Source: Acidimicrobiaceae bacterium (GTDB taxonomy: Bacteria > Actinomycetota > Acidimicrobiia > Acidimicrobiales > UBA8592). From it: a DNA stretch of 64,000 bases. The position numbers and the translations under genes were made by a program. The notes under the pieces were generated by a model. It did no database searches and was not told the DNA's origin. It worked only from the letters and a program-made list of their open reading frames with translations. Positions 24,360-33,947 of the stretch are shown piece after piece (position 1 is the first letter of the stretch; every line of letters begins with the position of its first letter). The DNA is taken from positions 1-64,000 of the forward strand of contig JAHECR010000015.1 in NCBI GenBank assembly GCA_024641655.1, written 5' to 3'.

Positions 24360-24977
24360 TCAGCCGAGCGAGAGCCGCTGGCGCAGGACCTCGACCTCCT
24401 CGGCGAGGAGCGCCTCGAGCAGATCGAAGCGAGCCTCGACTGATGGCGCGCTGAGGAGTCGGTGGCGGTCGAACGCGCCGACCGGCGACAGGGCCGAAAC
24501 CTGGTAGGACGCAATGGTCGCGTCGGCGTCGATCTCGATGTTCGCGGGCGGCGCGGGCTCGTTCAGCTCGGCCTGCAGGACCAGGCCACTGCGGAGGAGC
24601 TGCACCACCCTTTCCCGGCGCGGCGCGAGGTCCCCCTCTGGTTCGGGGTCGCGCCAATCGGTCACGGCGGCGCGTGGGAACGGATCGTCGTCGAGCCACT
24701 GCTCGACGACGATCCGGCGCGTGCCCACCGTCGCCAGCGCCCACCGTCCGTTGTCGGACTGTCTCGCGTCGATGATCTGCGCGACGGTGCCCACCGACGC
24801 GCGTTGGTCGCCACCGCCGACCTCGCTGCCCCGCTCGATGAGACAGACGCCGAACTCGAGGTCGGAGTCCAGGCAGGTCCGCACGAGTAGCTGGTAGCGG
24901 GGTTCGAAGACCCGCAGCGGCAGGATCATCGTCGGGAACAACACCATGCCCAACGGAAACATCGGCATCTCAGCCAA
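24360..24977 (-). CDS. LON substrate-binding-domain protein
   Basis: A 205-residue stand-alone version of the N-terminal domain of Lon protease. It starts with the typical MFPLGMVLFPTMILPLRVFEPRYQLLV and keeps FGVCLIERGSEVG and VGTVAQI. No ATPase or protease domain is attached. Such proteins are widespread in actinobacteria and their exact role is unknown; protein binding is assumed from the domain. The listed start is TTG 24977, and ATG 24968, three codons later, is an equally good choice. Neither has a clear ribosome site. Confidence 0.85.
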   Translation of the reverse strand: MAEMPMFPLGMVLFPTMILPLRVFEPRYQLLVRTCLDSDLEFGVCLIERGSEVGGGDQRASVGTVAQIIDARQSDNGRWALATVGTRRIVVEQWLDDDPFPRAAVTDWRDPEPEGDLAPRRERVVQLLRSGLVLQAELNEPAPPANIEIDADATIASYQVSALSPVGAFDRHRLLSAPSVEARFDLLEALLAEEVEVLRQRLSLG

Positions 24978-25049
24978 GGGAGCGACCGCCGGCGCAACGA
25001 CACCCGCGGGGGAACCGAGACGCGAGGGAGAAATCAGGACCGTGCCCGC

Positions 25050-26537
25050 TCACCCCTGCGGCTCCTCGTCGGCGACCACGCCCTTCGGGCCGAGCTCGCT
25101 GATCGGCGGGCCCTCGGGGTACGACGCAAGCAGCGCGGGAAGCGGCGCCTGCCAGGTCGTGATGTTCTCTTCGCTGATGTCGGCGTCGGCGTTGATGATC
25201 AAGGCGAACGTGACCTCGACGCCGCGCGTGGTGAGGAAGTACCCCGAAAGTGCCGATGCCCGGTTGAGGAAACCGGTCTTGGCCCGGAGCTTGCCCTCGA
25301 ACGGAGTACCGAGGAACGAGTCGGCGAGGGTCCCGCTCTCACCGGCAACCGCCATCGCCGCCCGGAGGGCGTCCTTGTGGGCGGGGTCCTCCAGCGCTCC
25401 GTGGACGAGCCCACAGGTGACCGTGTTCTGGTCGCCCAGCCCGGAACCGTCCCAGGGGAAGAAGTTCGTGGTGTCAAGCCCGGCGTCGTCGAGAGCTCCG
25501 CTCAGCGCCAGCCGACCCGAACCGGTGCTCCCCGTCTGGCCGTCGGCGACGGCGAGCTCCTTGAGCAGCATCTCCGCGGTCGTGTTGTCGGAGTTCACGA
25601 GCATCTCGGCGATGATGTCCTCGAGCGGGGGCGACTTGATCGACGCGAGCTCGATCAGCCCGTCGGGCACCTCGGTGGCGGCAGCGGCCGCTCCGAAGAT
25701 CCGGACACTGCGGGCTTCGAGCAGGTCGTCGAAGTTCGAACCGAACAGCGCGGCCGGGTCGGCCGAACGCGGCAGGGGTGGCGGGTCTGCGAGGCCGACC
25801 TGGCTCGCGTACCCGTCCTTGAGGCCCTCGAGCCCGTCGTCGAGCAGCGCCGCGCTGAGCGATCCCGCCTGGGTCTGGGCGAACCGTTCCGGCCAACCGG
25901 TCACCGAGCGCTCGGTGTCGTACCGGCTCTCGTCGACAAGGACCGAACCGTTGATGTCGATGATGTTCGCGGCGACGGTCTGGTCGGCGAGCTCCTCGGC
26001 GCTCGTGAACACCGTGTTCAGGTCTTCGGGGGCCAAGACGTCACGGTAGGCCTTCGTCATCAGCACGGGGTCCCCGCCACCGATGACGTAAAGGTCGCCT
26101 TCGAGCAGACCCTCGCTGTCGGGCTCCTGGGCCGCTTCGACGGTCGTGGTGAAGCGGTAGTCGGCGCCGAGCATCTCCAGGGCACCGTAGGCGGTGAGGA
26201 TCTTCATGTTCGAAGCCGGCACCACCCCGAGCGCCGGCTGGTGCTCGAAGATCACCTCGCCGCCGGCGGAGATCACGAAACAGCTGTTGGTCGGCAGCGT
26301 CGCGGCCCACGCCGTGAGCGCGACCCGTAGCTCCTCGTTCGCCTTGGGTGAGGTGAGCAACGTCGGGGCCCGGCGAATGGAGAAGACCGGCGTGTCGACA
26401 CTCGGCGCGCCCTGATCGCCCGCGACGGCGATCGGTGGCAATTCGTCGTTGCCGACGCGTCCGATGGCGATGCTGACACCGATGATCGCGGCGAGCAGGA
26501 CGAGCGGGATCCCGAGTCGTTGGAGAAAGTCGATCAC
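25050..26537 (-). CDS. dacB: D-Ala-D-Ala carboxypeptidase/endopeptidase, PBP4 (DacB) type
   Basis: A 495-residue class C penicillin-binding protein that trims peptidoglycan stem peptides and is inhibited by beta-lactams. A membrane anchor or uncleaved signal is at residues 9-26. The three active-site motifs are in order: Ser109-x-x-Lys112 in PASNMK, SDN in NSDNTTAEMLL, and KTG in RAKTGFLNRAS. A large insert between the first and second motifs is typical of PBP4. It starts at GTG 26537 with TAAGGT six bases upstream, which suggests a leaderless transcript. Confidence 0.92.
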   Translation of the reverse strand: MIDFLQRLGIPLVLLAAIIGVSIAIGRVGNDELPPIAVAGDQGAPSVDTPVFSIRRAPTLLTSPKANEELRVALTAWAATLPTNSCFVISAGGEVIFEHQPALGVVPASNMKILTAYGALEMLGADYRFTTTVEAAQEPDSEGLLEGDLYVIGGGDPVLMTKAYRDVLAPEDLNTVFTSAEELADQTVAANIIDINGSVLVDESRYDTERSVTGWPERFAQTQAGSLSAALLDDGLEGLKDGYASQVGLADPPPLPRSADPAALFGSNFDDLLEARSVRIFGAAAAATEVPDGLIELASIKSPPLEDIIAEMLVNSDNTTAEMLLKELAVADGQTGSTGSGRLALSGALDDAGLDTTNFFPWDGSGLGDQNTVTCGLVHGALEDPAHKDALRAAMAVAGESGTLADSFLGTPFEGKLRAKTGFLNRASALSGYFLTTRGVEVTFALIINADADISEENITTWQAPLPALLASYPEGPPISELGPKGVVADEEPQG

Positions 26538-26543
26538 GGTGTC

Positions 26544-26549
26544 ACCTTA
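26544..26549 (-). promoter_or_regulatory. -10 box TAAGGT of dacB, leaderless spacing
   Basis: TAAGGT on the minus strand is followed by six bases and then the GTG start at 26537. Confidence 0.45.
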
Positions 26550-26705
26550 GGACGTCGAGGACCGTCGGCACCGCCTCGGGGGGCGATCAACCCGTGTCCG
26601 CGGGGCGAAACAAACCGTAACCAATCGTCGCCGCCGATGGTCCCAACCTCGGCCCGCCAGGCGCGGCCGTGTCGACGTTGCCCGAGCCCCCGGAGTGCCA
26701 CTGCC

Positions 26706-27452
26706 ATGCTCGTCTCTGCCCTGATCGTCGCCGTCGCGGCGTTCGTCCTCACGCAGATCGCCATCTTCACGACGACGATCTACCTCCACCGGTCCCTCAC
26801 CCATCGTGCCGTGACGTTCCATCCGCTCGTGGCGTTCGTCTTCCGGGCTCTCACCTGGGTGAGCACCGGCATCCGACCCCGCCAGTGGGTCGCGGTGCAC
26901 CGGAAGCACCATGCCCACACCGACACGACCGAGGACCCGCACTCCCCCGTCGTGCTCGGCTGGGGCACGGTTCAGCTCAAGAACGTGTTCCTCTACCGGA
27001 CCGCGGCCAAGGACCCTGCGATCGTAGCGAAGTACGCGAAGGACCTGCCCGCCACGCGGTTGGACCGCCTGTTGTTCGACCACGCGCTGGTGGGGTTGGG
27101 TGTGCTCTTCGCGCTCACCATGGCGGTGATCGGCGTGGTGCCCGGCCTGATCGCCGCCGGCCTGCACTTCGTGCTCTACATCGCACTGAGTGGGTCGGTG
27201 AACGGGCCCGGCCACCACTTCGGGCGCAGGACCTTCGCCGGCCACAGCGCGACGAACCTGCGCTGGCTGACGGTGCTCACTGCCGGCGAAGGCCTGCACA
27301 ACCACCACCACGCGGCCCCGACCTCGGCGCGCTTCGCTCGCCGGTGGAGTGACCTCGACTTCGGGTGGTGGGTGATCCGGGGACTGCGCACCGCGCGGGT
27401 CGCCCACGTCCGCTTCGACGACGTCGACGCCCTCGCCCGCCGCGCCGCGTGA
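26706..27452 (+). CDS. Acyl-CoA/acyl-lipid fatty acid desaturase
   Basis: A 248-residue di-iron membrane desaturase that puts a double bond into acyl chains. The three histidine clusters that hold the iron are visible: HRSLTH (near residue 29), HRKHHAH (near 64) and HNHHH in GEGLHNHHHAAP (near 201). Hydrophobic helices at the N-terminus and at residues about 125-165 supply the membrane part. It is shorter than most desaturases because the N-terminal extension is minimal. I chose ATG 26706, with GGAG upstream; the in-frame start at 26520 overlaps dacB and is unsupported. The electron donor is not evident from context. Confidence 0.88.
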   Translation: MLVSALIVAVAAFVLTQIAIFTTTIYLHRSLTHRAVTFHPLVAFVFRALTWVSTGIRPRQWVAVHRKHHAHTDTTEDPHSPVVLGWGTVQLKNVFLYRTAAKDPAIVAKYAKDLPATRLDRLLFDHALVGLGVLFALTMAVIGVVPGLIAAGLHFVLYIALSGSVNGPGHHFGRRTFAGHSATNLRWLTVLTAGEGLHNHHHAAPTSARFARRWSDLDFGWWVIRGLRTARVAHVRFDDVDALARRAA

Positions 27453-27493
27453 ACGCCCCCGGGCCACGGGCCGGGCTCACGGTCGCGTACCGC

Positions 27494-27499
27494 TAGGGT
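27494..27499 (+). promoter_or_regulatory. -10 box TAGGGT, leaderless spacing
   Basis: TAGGGT is followed by six bases and then the ATG of the 133-residue gene at 27506. No ribosome site is present in between. Confidence 0.5.
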
Positions 27500-27505
27500 C
27501 GCTCC

Positions 27506-27907
27506 ATGGAAATCATCGCTGCGGTCTTCATGGACGACATCTCGCTGCGCGAAGTGGCCGGCCCCTCGACCCGTATCGATCTGACCGGGATCCAGTTCTC
27601 GGCTGCGGCCCCCCAACCGGTACCGGTGACCATGGCACCGCATCTCGTCGTCATCGTCAGGTGCGCACCCGGCGAGGGCGACACCGCCGCTCTCGAGGTG
27701 CGCTACCTCATGAACGGCGAGCAGGTCGCCCGGAACCTTCAACCGCTGCAGGTCGAACCCGGGAAGTTCAGCTACCGCCTCGTGCGCGGGGAGATCGACT
27801 TCGCCGACTACGGCACGGTCGAGGCGCACTGCCGCATCGACGGCGGCCACACCGTCGTCGTGCCCTTCACCTTGCTCCCACCGACCGAGGCCACACCGCC
27901 GGACTGA
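27506..27907 (+). CDS. Beta-rich protein of unknown function (DUF6941-like)
   Basis: A 133-residue protein of mostly beta-strand character. Its opening MEIIAAVFMDDIS and the later alternation of strands ending in DGGHTVVVPFTLL resemble a small actinobacterial family that I recall as DUF6941; this could not be searched. No catalytic motif, signal or Cys pattern is seen. The ATG follows a TAGGGT box by six bases, so translation is probably leaderless. The stop is six bases from the stop of the convergent acyl-CoA ligase gene. Confidence 0.65.
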   Translation: MEIIAAVFMDDISLREVAGPSTRIDLTGIQFSAAAPQPVPVTMAPHLVVIVRCAPGEGDTAALEVRYLMNGEQVARNLQPLQVEPGKFSYRLVRGEIDFADYGTVEAHCRIDGGHTVVVPFTLLPPTEATPPD

Positions 27908-27913
27908 GTCGGC

Positions 27914-29425
27914 TCAGATCCCGCGGTCGCGGATGAGCTCGCCGAGCTCGCGTTTGCGGACCTTGGTCGACGGGGTCGTCGGGACCTCGTCGAGGGTGTC
28001 GAGGAAGGCCACCAACCGGGGCACCTTGTAGCTGGAGAGCCGGGCGCGAATCGCCTCCCTCACCGCGTCGGCGTCCCGGTCTGCGCCCGCTTCCATCACG
28101 AGCGCGGCGCCGACGACCTGACCCCGGCGCGGATCGGGAACCGCGACGACGTGCGCCGAGACCACCCCGGGCAACGACACCAGCTCCCGCTCGACCTCAG
28201 CAGGTGCGACGTTGGCCCCGGAGGTCTTGATCATGTCGCCGAGGCGACCGAGCATGATGATCTGATCGCCGAGCACGAGCCCTTCGTCCCCGGTGCGGTA
28301 GAAGCCGTCGGCGTCGAACGCGTACGTCCGATCGACCTTGTGCAGCCCCTTGGTGACCGACGGGCCGCGGATGATGATCTGGCCTGTCTCGCCGTCACCG
28401 ACCGGCTTGCCGTCGTCGTCGACGACCTTGACCACATAGTCCGTCTCGAAGAAGTCGAGCGGCGTACACAGGGGGAACTCGGGCAACGGTGGCCCGTATC
28501 CCCAGGAGTACATCGCGAACGTCTCGGACATGCCGAGACCCGCACGCAGGTTGGTGTTCGGCAATGGTGAATGATCGCGATTGACCGAGCCGATGATGCC
28601 CCGGTCACCGACGCTGGTCCGGGCCTCCGAGCACACCGAGGTCCCGCCGACCTCGAACGGGCACAGCAGCTGCAGCGCGTAACCCCCCACCCAGAAGTAC
28701 GGCATCGTGGCCGCGATCTGGGCGCCGTCGGGATGGTGCAACATGTCGACGAGGTAGTGGACCTTGTCGATGATCCCGCCCTGGGAGTGCAGCACGCCCT
28801 TGGGATCGGCGCTCTGACCCGACGTGTAGATCATCGTCGCGATCTCGTCGCGATGGACCTCGCGCTCGGCCGCGTCCAAAACCGCGCCGGGGATCGTGCC
28901 GACCACCTCGGGGGCGGTGAGCCAGTCCATCGGATGGGCCCAGGGCGGGGTCTCCCCGCCGTCGAACACGACCCAGCGCAGGAACGGGGCCGACGGCAGG
29001 ACCAGGCCCGGTCCGTCGGTCTCGCCTGCGGTGACGGCCTCCGGCAGGGCGAGCCCCAGGTGATGCACGAAGTCCTGGCCGAGGAAGTGCGGCGTGGCGA
29101 TGATTCCCGCGAGGTCGCCGTGGCGGATGACCCGGGCGAACTCCGGGGGCTTGTAGAACGTGGACAGCGGGACGGCAACGGCGCCGATGCGGGCGATGGC
29201 CGAGCAGGCGACGATCCACTCGGCGCTGTTCGAATACACGAATCCGATCCGCGTCCCCTTCGCGACGCCCCGGGCCAACAACCCTCTCGCCAGCGTCGTC
29301 GACCGATCCTCGATTTCGCGGTAGGTCGTGACCACTCCGTCTTTGGTGACGGCGGGTCGCTCGCCGTAGGCGACGGCAATGGCCCGGAAGAAGTCGGGGT
29401 AGGTGTGTGCCTCCGAAGGCTTCAT
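27914..29425 (-). CDS. AMP-forming acyl-CoA synthetase-like ligase
   Basis: A 503-residue member of the adenylate-forming superfamily. It should activate a carboxylate as acyl-AMP and pass it to CoA. The motifs are A5-like GLGMSETFAMYSWGYG, A8 FYRTGDEG (about residue 390), and A10 with the catalytic Lys in STKVRKREL. The phosphate loop is unusual: it reads YTSGQSADPKG instead of YTSGSTGxPKG. The ATG has AGGAGG upstream. Several ligases tolerate loop changes, so activity cannot be excluded. The substrate is unknown, and the neighbouring acyl-CoA dehydrogenase genes hint at a fatty or branched acid. Confidence 0.85.
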   Translation of the reverse strand: MKPSEAHTYPDFFRAIAVAYGERPAVTKDGVVTTYREIEDRSTTLARGLLARGVAKGTRIGFVYSNSAEWIVACSAIARIGAVAVPLSTFYKPPEFARVIRHGDLAGIIATPHFLGQDFVHHLGLALPEAVTAGETDGPGLVLPSAPFLRWVVFDGGETPPWAHPMDWLTAPEVVGTIPGAVLDAAEREVHRDEIATMIYTSGQSADPKGVLHSQGGIIDKVHYLVDMLHHPDGAQIAATMPYFWVGGYALQLLCPFEVGGTSVCSEARTSVGDRGIIGSVNRDHSPLPNTNLRAGLGMSETFAMYSWGYGPPLPEFPLCTPLDFFETDYVVKVVDDDGKPVGDGETGQIIIRGPSVTKGLHKVDRTYAFDADGFYRTGDEGLVLGDQIIMLGRLGDMIKTSGANVAPAEVERELVSLPGVVSAHVVAVPDPRRGQVVGAALVMEAGADRDADAVREAIRARLSSYKVPRLVAFLDTLDEVPTTPSTKVRKRELGELIRDRGI

Positions 29426-29593
29426 TCGTGCAGTCCTCCTGGCTCGCGGCGAACGCAGCGGCTCGCATCATCGCATATCGACCCCGTCAACCGTGGTGGT
29501 CGACCGGCTGCGAGCGGGGCGCCGAACATGCGAGGTCCCACGTCGGCGACCCGTTAGGGTGTCGCCGAACCAGCGCAGCACCGAGGAGAACAC

Positions 29594-31564
29594 GTGGCTG
29601 ACCAGGCGACCGTGACCGACATCGAGAAGCTCGGGATCGCGACGATCCGGGGACTCGCGATGGACGCCCCGAACGCGGCGCGTTCGGGCCACCAGGGCAC
29701 TGCGATGGCACTCGCGCCACTCGCTCACGTGCTGTACACGCGCATCATGAAGTACGACGCGGCCGAGCCGCTCTGGCCCGACCGCGACCGTTTCGTCCTG
29801 AGTGCCGGCCACGCCTCGATCCTCCAGTACTCGCTGTTGCACCTGACCGGTTTCGGACTCACGCTCGACGACCTGCGCGCCTTTCGCCAATGGGGAAGCG
29901 CGACACCGGGCCATCCCGAGGTCGGCCACACCGCCGGCGTCGAGGTCACCACCGGCCCGCTCGGCCAGGGCATCTCCAACGCGGTCGGCATGGCCGTCGC
30001 CGAACGTTGGCTGCGCAAGCGCTTCGGCACCGACATCGTCGATCACCACACCTTTGCGATCTGCGGCGACGGCGACCTCTCCGAGGGTGTCAGCCACGAG
30101 GCGGCGTCCTTCGCCGGCCACCAGCAGCTCGGTCGCCTGGTCTGCGTGTACGACGACAACCACATCACCATCGACGGCCCCACCGAGCTCTCGCTCACCG
30201 ATGACGCCGCCGGGCGATTTCGTGCGTACGGATGGCACGTCATCGAGCTGGGTGAGGCCGGCGAGGACCTCGACGCGCTCGAAGGTGCGATCCGCGAAGC
30301 CATGGCGGTCGAGGACAAGCCGTCATTGGTGATCGTGCGAACCCACATCGCGTTCCCCTCGCCGGGCCAGACCGACAACCCGCACGCGCACGGCTACTCC
30401 CTCTTCGACGAGGAGATCGCGGCCACCAAGGAAGTCCTGGGTCTCCCGCAGGACCAGACGTTCTTCGTGCCCGACGAGGTCCTGGCGTACTACCGGGCGG
30501 CGGGTGCGCTCGGCGCCGAGGCACGGATCGCATGGGACGAACGCTACGAGTCCTTCGAGGAGCAGCAAGCCTTCGAAGCCTGCATCTTCGGTGTGGGCCT
30601 CGACGACGACTGGGCAGCGGGGCTTCCCGTCGCCGATGTGGGCGCCTCGATCGCGACCCGCAAGGCCAGCGGGAACTGCCTCAGCGCGGCCGTGCTCACC
30701 GTACCCGGCCTCGTCGCCGGCGGTGCCGACCTCACCGGGAACACCGGCACCGCGCTCTCGTCGATGGCCCCGATGTCGGCGGCGGAGCCCGCGGGCCGCC
30801 AGATCCACTTCGGCGTCCGCGAGCACGCCATGGGCTCCATCATGAACGGGATGGCGATGCACGGCGGGCTCCTCCCCGTCGGGGGCACGTTCCTCGTCTT
30901 CGCCGACTACATGCGCCCGTCGGTGCGCCTCGCGGCCCTCACCGGCGCGAAGGTGATCTACTCCTTCACGCACGACTCCGTGGCCGTCGGCGAGGACGGC
31001 CCGACCCACCAACCCGTCGAACAGGTCATGTCGCTTCGCGCCATACCGGACCTGCGCGTCATCCGACCCGCCGATGCCAACGAGACCGCCGGTGCATGGC
31101 GCGTCGCGGTCGACAGCGACGGGCCCACTGCGCTCATCTTGACCCGCCAGGACGTGGCGGTGCTCGAGGGCACGTCGAACGCTCCGGTCGATCGCGGCGC
31201 CTATGTCCTCCACGACACCGAAGACGCGGAGCTGACGCTCATCGGCACGGGCTCCGAAGTGCAACTCTGCGTCGCGGCCGCGCAACGTCTCGCCGAGGAA
31301 GGCATCAACGCCCGGGTCGTGTCCATGCCGTCGTGGGAGCTCTTCGACGAACAGGACGACGACTACCAGGCCTGGGTGCTCCCCGACGACCTCCCCACGG
31401 TTTCCATCGAGGCCGGTGTCACCCTCGGGTGGCACCGCTACGCCGACATCGCCCTGGGTATCGACGACTTCGGAGCCTCCGCTCCCGGCGACGAGGTGAT
31501 GCGGGAGTACGGGATGACCGTTGACGCCGTCGTCGCTGCAGCCACGTTCCTGATCGGAGAATGA
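29594..31564 (+). CDS. tkt: Transketolase
   Basis: A 656-residue thiamine-diphosphate enzyme of the pentose phosphate pathway, which transfers two-carbon units between sugar phosphates. The cofactor-binding CGDGDLSEGVSHEAASFAGH (about residues 156-175), the pyrimidine-domain catalytic Glu in GVREHAMGSIMNGMA, and HDSVAVGEDGPTHQPVEQ are intact. The N-terminal His loop reads SGHQGTAMAL where most enzymes have SGHPGxPMG, a modest variation. The start is GTG 29594 with GAGGAGA upstream, and a TAGGGT box lies about 45 bases before it. It is followed one base later by the transaldolase gene. Confidence 0.95.
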   Translation: MADQATVTDIEKLGIATIRGLAMDAPNAARSGHQGTAMALAPLAHVLYTRIMKYDAAEPLWPDRDRFVLSAGHASILQYSLLHLTGFGLTLDDLRAFRQWGSATPGHPEVGHTAGVEVTTGPLGQGISNAVGMAVAERWLRKRFGTDIVDHHTFAICGDGDLSEGVSHEAASFAGHQQLGRLVCVYDDNHITIDGPTELSLTDDAAGRFRAYGWHVIELGEAGEDLDALEGAIREAMAVEDKPSLVIVRTHIAFPSPGQTDNPHAHGYSLFDEEIAATKEVLGLPQDQTFFVPDEVLAYYRAAGALGAEARIAWDERYESFEEQQAFEACIFGVGLDDDWAAGLPVADVGASIATRKASGNCLSAAVLTVPGLVAGGADLTGNTGTALSSMAPMSAAEPAGRQIHFGVREHAMGSIMNGMAMHGGLLPVGGTFLVFADYMRPSVRLAALTGAKVIYSFTHDSVAVGEDGPTHQPVEQVMSLRAIPDLRVIRPADANETAGAWRVAVDSDGPTALILTRQDVAVLEGTSNAPVDRGAYVLHDTEDAELTLIGTGSEVQLCVAAAQRLAEEGINARVVSMPSWELFDEQDDDYQAWVLPDDLPTVSIEAGVTLGWHRYADIALGIDDFGASAPGDEVMREYGMTVDAVVAAATFLIGE

Positions 31565-31565
31565 C

Positions 31566-32657
31566 GTGACCCGACTCCACGACCTGTTCGAACAGCAGGG
31601 TCAGAGCCCGTGGCTCGACAACCTCCGTCGTGGCTGGATCACTTCGGGCGAGCTGGCGCAGTGGGTCGAAGAGGGGGTGCGCGGGCTGACCTCGAACCCG
31701 TCGATCTTCGAGAAGGCAATCGGCGGATCCGACGACTACGACGAGCAGTTCGCAGACCTGGTGCGGTCGGGCGCCGCCATCGAGGACTCGTACTGGGAGC
31801 TCGTCGGCGCCGACATCACCGCCGCCCTCGCGATCTTGCGACCGGTATACGACGCGAGCGACGGCGTCGACGGTTTCGTCTCGGTCGAAGTCGACCCCGG
31901 CCTGGCTCGCGACACTGCGGGAACCATCGCCGCGGCCCGTGCACTCAGCGATCGCCTGGCAGCGCCGAACCTCTACGTGAAGATCCCCGGCACCGCCGAG
32001 GGCATCCCGGCCATCACCCAGATGATCGCGGAGAAGCGTTCGGTCAACGTCACCTTGTTGTTCTCACTCGACCGCTACACCGAGGTCATGGAGTCCTATC
32101 TCGCCGGGCTCGAGCTTGCCGAGGGCGACCTGTCGACGGTGTCGTCGGTTGCGTCGTTCTTCATCTCCCGCACCGACACTGCCGTCGACGGACGTCTCGA
32201 CGCCATCGGCACACCCGAGGCGACCACCCTGAAGGGCCGGACCGCCGTGGCCCAAGGTCAGCTCGCCTACGCCCGTTTCCGTGAGGTCTTCAGCGGGCCG
32301 CGGTGGGACGCGCTCGTGGCTCGTGGCGCGCGCGTCCAGCGACCGCTGTGGGCATCGACGTCGACCAAGAATCCCGCCTACCGCGACACGCTCTACGTCG
32401 ACGAGCTCATCGGTCCCGACACCGTCAACACCCTTCCCGACGCGACCCTGGAAGCCTTCGTCGACCACGGCACGGTGGCCCGGAGCATCGACCGCGATCT
32501 CGAAGGGGCGAGCGCGGTGCTGGCCGCGGTCGAAGCGGTCGGCGTCGACCTCGCCGACGTGGCGACGACTCTCGAGGCCGAAGGGGTCGCCAGCTTCGAG
32601 AAGAGCTTCGGCGACCTCCTCGGCACCCTCGCGGGCAAGGCCGAGCGCCTGCGCTGA
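31566..32657 (+). CDS. tal: Transaldolase
   Basis: A 363-residue enzyme that transfers a dihydroxyacetone unit between sedoheptulose 7-phosphate and glyceraldehyde 3-phosphate. The Schiff-base Lys is Lys139 in NLYVKIPGT. Family signatures LTSNPSIFEKAI (about residue 41) and RPLWASTSTKNPAYRDTLYVDELIG are present. The length matches the long bacterial type. GTG 31566 follows the tkt stop by one base, with GGAGAA inside the end of tkt. Tkt and Tal therefore form a two-gene operon for the non-oxidative pentose phosphate branch. Confidence 0.95.
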   Translation: MTRLHDLFEQQGQSPWLDNLRRGWITSGELAQWVEEGVRGLTSNPSIFEKAIGGSDDYDEQFADLVRSGAAIEDSYWELVGADITAALAILRPVYDASDGVDGFVSVEVDPGLARDTAGTIAAARALSDRLAAPNLYVKIPGTAEGIPAITQMIAEKRSVNVTLLFSLDRYTEVMESYLAGLELAEGDLSTVSSVASFFISRTDTAVDGRLDAIGTPEATTLKGRTAVAQGQLAYARFREVFSGPRWDALVARGARVQRPLWASTSTKNPAYRDTLYVDELIGPDTVNTLPDATLEAFVDHGTVARSIDRDLEGASAVLAAVEAVGVDLADVATTLEAEGVASFEKSFGDLLGTLAGKAERLR

Positions 32658-32801
32658 GCGGTCGCGACGGCTGCGAGACGCATTGCCCCTCGGCGATACC
32701 GCACCGACGGGCGCGGAATGGTAGAAGTTGAGCTGCGGGAAACCCGGCGCGTACGCCGTGGCCCCGCTCTTTGCCCATCCTTCACCCACACGAGACGGTT
32801 A

Positions 32802-33947
32802 ATGGAACTGCAACTCACCGACGATGAACAGCTGTTCCTCGAGACGACACAACGCTTCCTCGAGGACAAGTCACCCGTAGCCGAACTGCGCGCTCGGCGC
32901 CACGACCCCATGGGATACGACCCGACCTTCTGGGAGCACGGAGTACAGCTCGGCTGGACTGCGCTGCTCGTGAGCGAAGACGACGGTGGTGGCAGCATCA
33001 GCGGCAACGGCATCAAAGATCTGGCGCTCGTCGCGCATGCCTTCGGCAATGCCGCCGCACCGGGGCCGTTGCTCACCACCAACGTCGTGGCTGCGGCCCT
33101 GTCGCGTTCGGGCAACGCCGCCCAGAAGGCCTCGGTGCTCAACGGTCTGCTGATGGGCGAGCTCGTCGCCTCGTGGGCCCACAGCGAACCCCACCCCAAC
33201 GACGCGCTGGGCACGATCACCGCGACGCTGACCGCGGCCGGCGACGGCTACACCCTCAGCGGCGTCAAGTCGCCCGTCGAGCAAGGCAGCGATGCCTCTC
33301 ACTTCCTCGTGAGCGCGCTCGTCGACGGTCAACCCACACAGGTCCTGGTGGCCGCCGACGCCGCAGGCGTGTCGATCAAGCCCATGCACACCGTCGACCT
33401 CACCCGCCGCTTCGCGGAAGTGCGCTTCGACAACACCCCGGTGGCCGCCGACGACGTCGTCGGCACCATCGGTGGCGCTGCGGGCGACATCGAGTACCAG
33501 ACCCAGATCGCCGGGGTCATCCAGGTCAACGAGATGGTCGGAGCGATGGACAAGGCACTCGACATCACCATCGAGTGGGCCTTCGACCGCTACTCCTTCG
33601 GTCGCCCGCTGGCGTCCTACCAGGAGCTCAAGCACCGCTTCGCCGACATGAAGATGTGGCTCGAGGCGAGCCACGCCCTGGCCAACGATGCCGCCACCGC
33701 GGTTCAGTCGGGTCGTTCCGACGCCGCCGCGGCCGTCAGTGCCGCCAAGGCGTACATCGCCGAGTACGGCCCCGAATTGTGCCAGGACTGCGTCCAGATG
33801 CACGGCGGCATCGGCGTGACCTACGAGCACGACATGCACCTCTACCTGCGCAGGGTCACGCTGAACGCGGGCCTGCTCGGTACTGCCACCGACCACCGCC
33901 TCCGCATCACCGATCTGCTCGAGGCCGCACAAGGAGACGCAGCGTGA
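32802..33947 (+). CDS. Acyl-CoA dehydrogenase, short (beta-like) subunit
   Basis: A 381-residue acyl-CoA dehydrogenase-fold protein. N-terminal helices start at MELQLTDDEQLFLE, and the C-terminal signature QMHGGIGVTYEHDMHLYLRR is present. The mid-domain FAD-binding motif TEPxGGSD is degenerate (AHSEPHPNDA). This is what is seen in the smaller partner of heteromeric actinobacterial FadE pairs. Its stop overlaps the next dehydrogenase gene as GTGA, so the two products probably assemble together. I chose ATG 32802, with a GAGACGG sequence upstream, because MELQLTDDEQ is a family beginning. The substrate is unknown. Confidence 0.85.
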   Translation: MELQLTDDEQLFLETTQRFLEDKSPVAELRARRHDPMGYDPTFWEHGVQLGWTALLVSEDDGGGSISGNGIKDLALVAHAFGNAAAPGPLLTTNVVAAALSRSGNAAQKASVLNGLLMGELVASWAHSEPHPNDALGTITATLTAAGDGYTLSGVKSPVEQGSDASHFLVSALVDGQPTQVLVAADAAGVSIKPMHTVDLTRRFAEVRFDNTPVAADDVVGTIGGAAGDIEYQTQIAGVIQVNEMVGAMDKALDITIEWAFDRYSFGRPLASYQELKHRFADMKMWLEASHALANDAATAVQSGRSDAAAAVSAAKAYIAEYGPELCQDCVQMHGGIGVTYEHDMHLYLRRVTLNAGLLGTATDHRLRITDLLEAAQGDAA

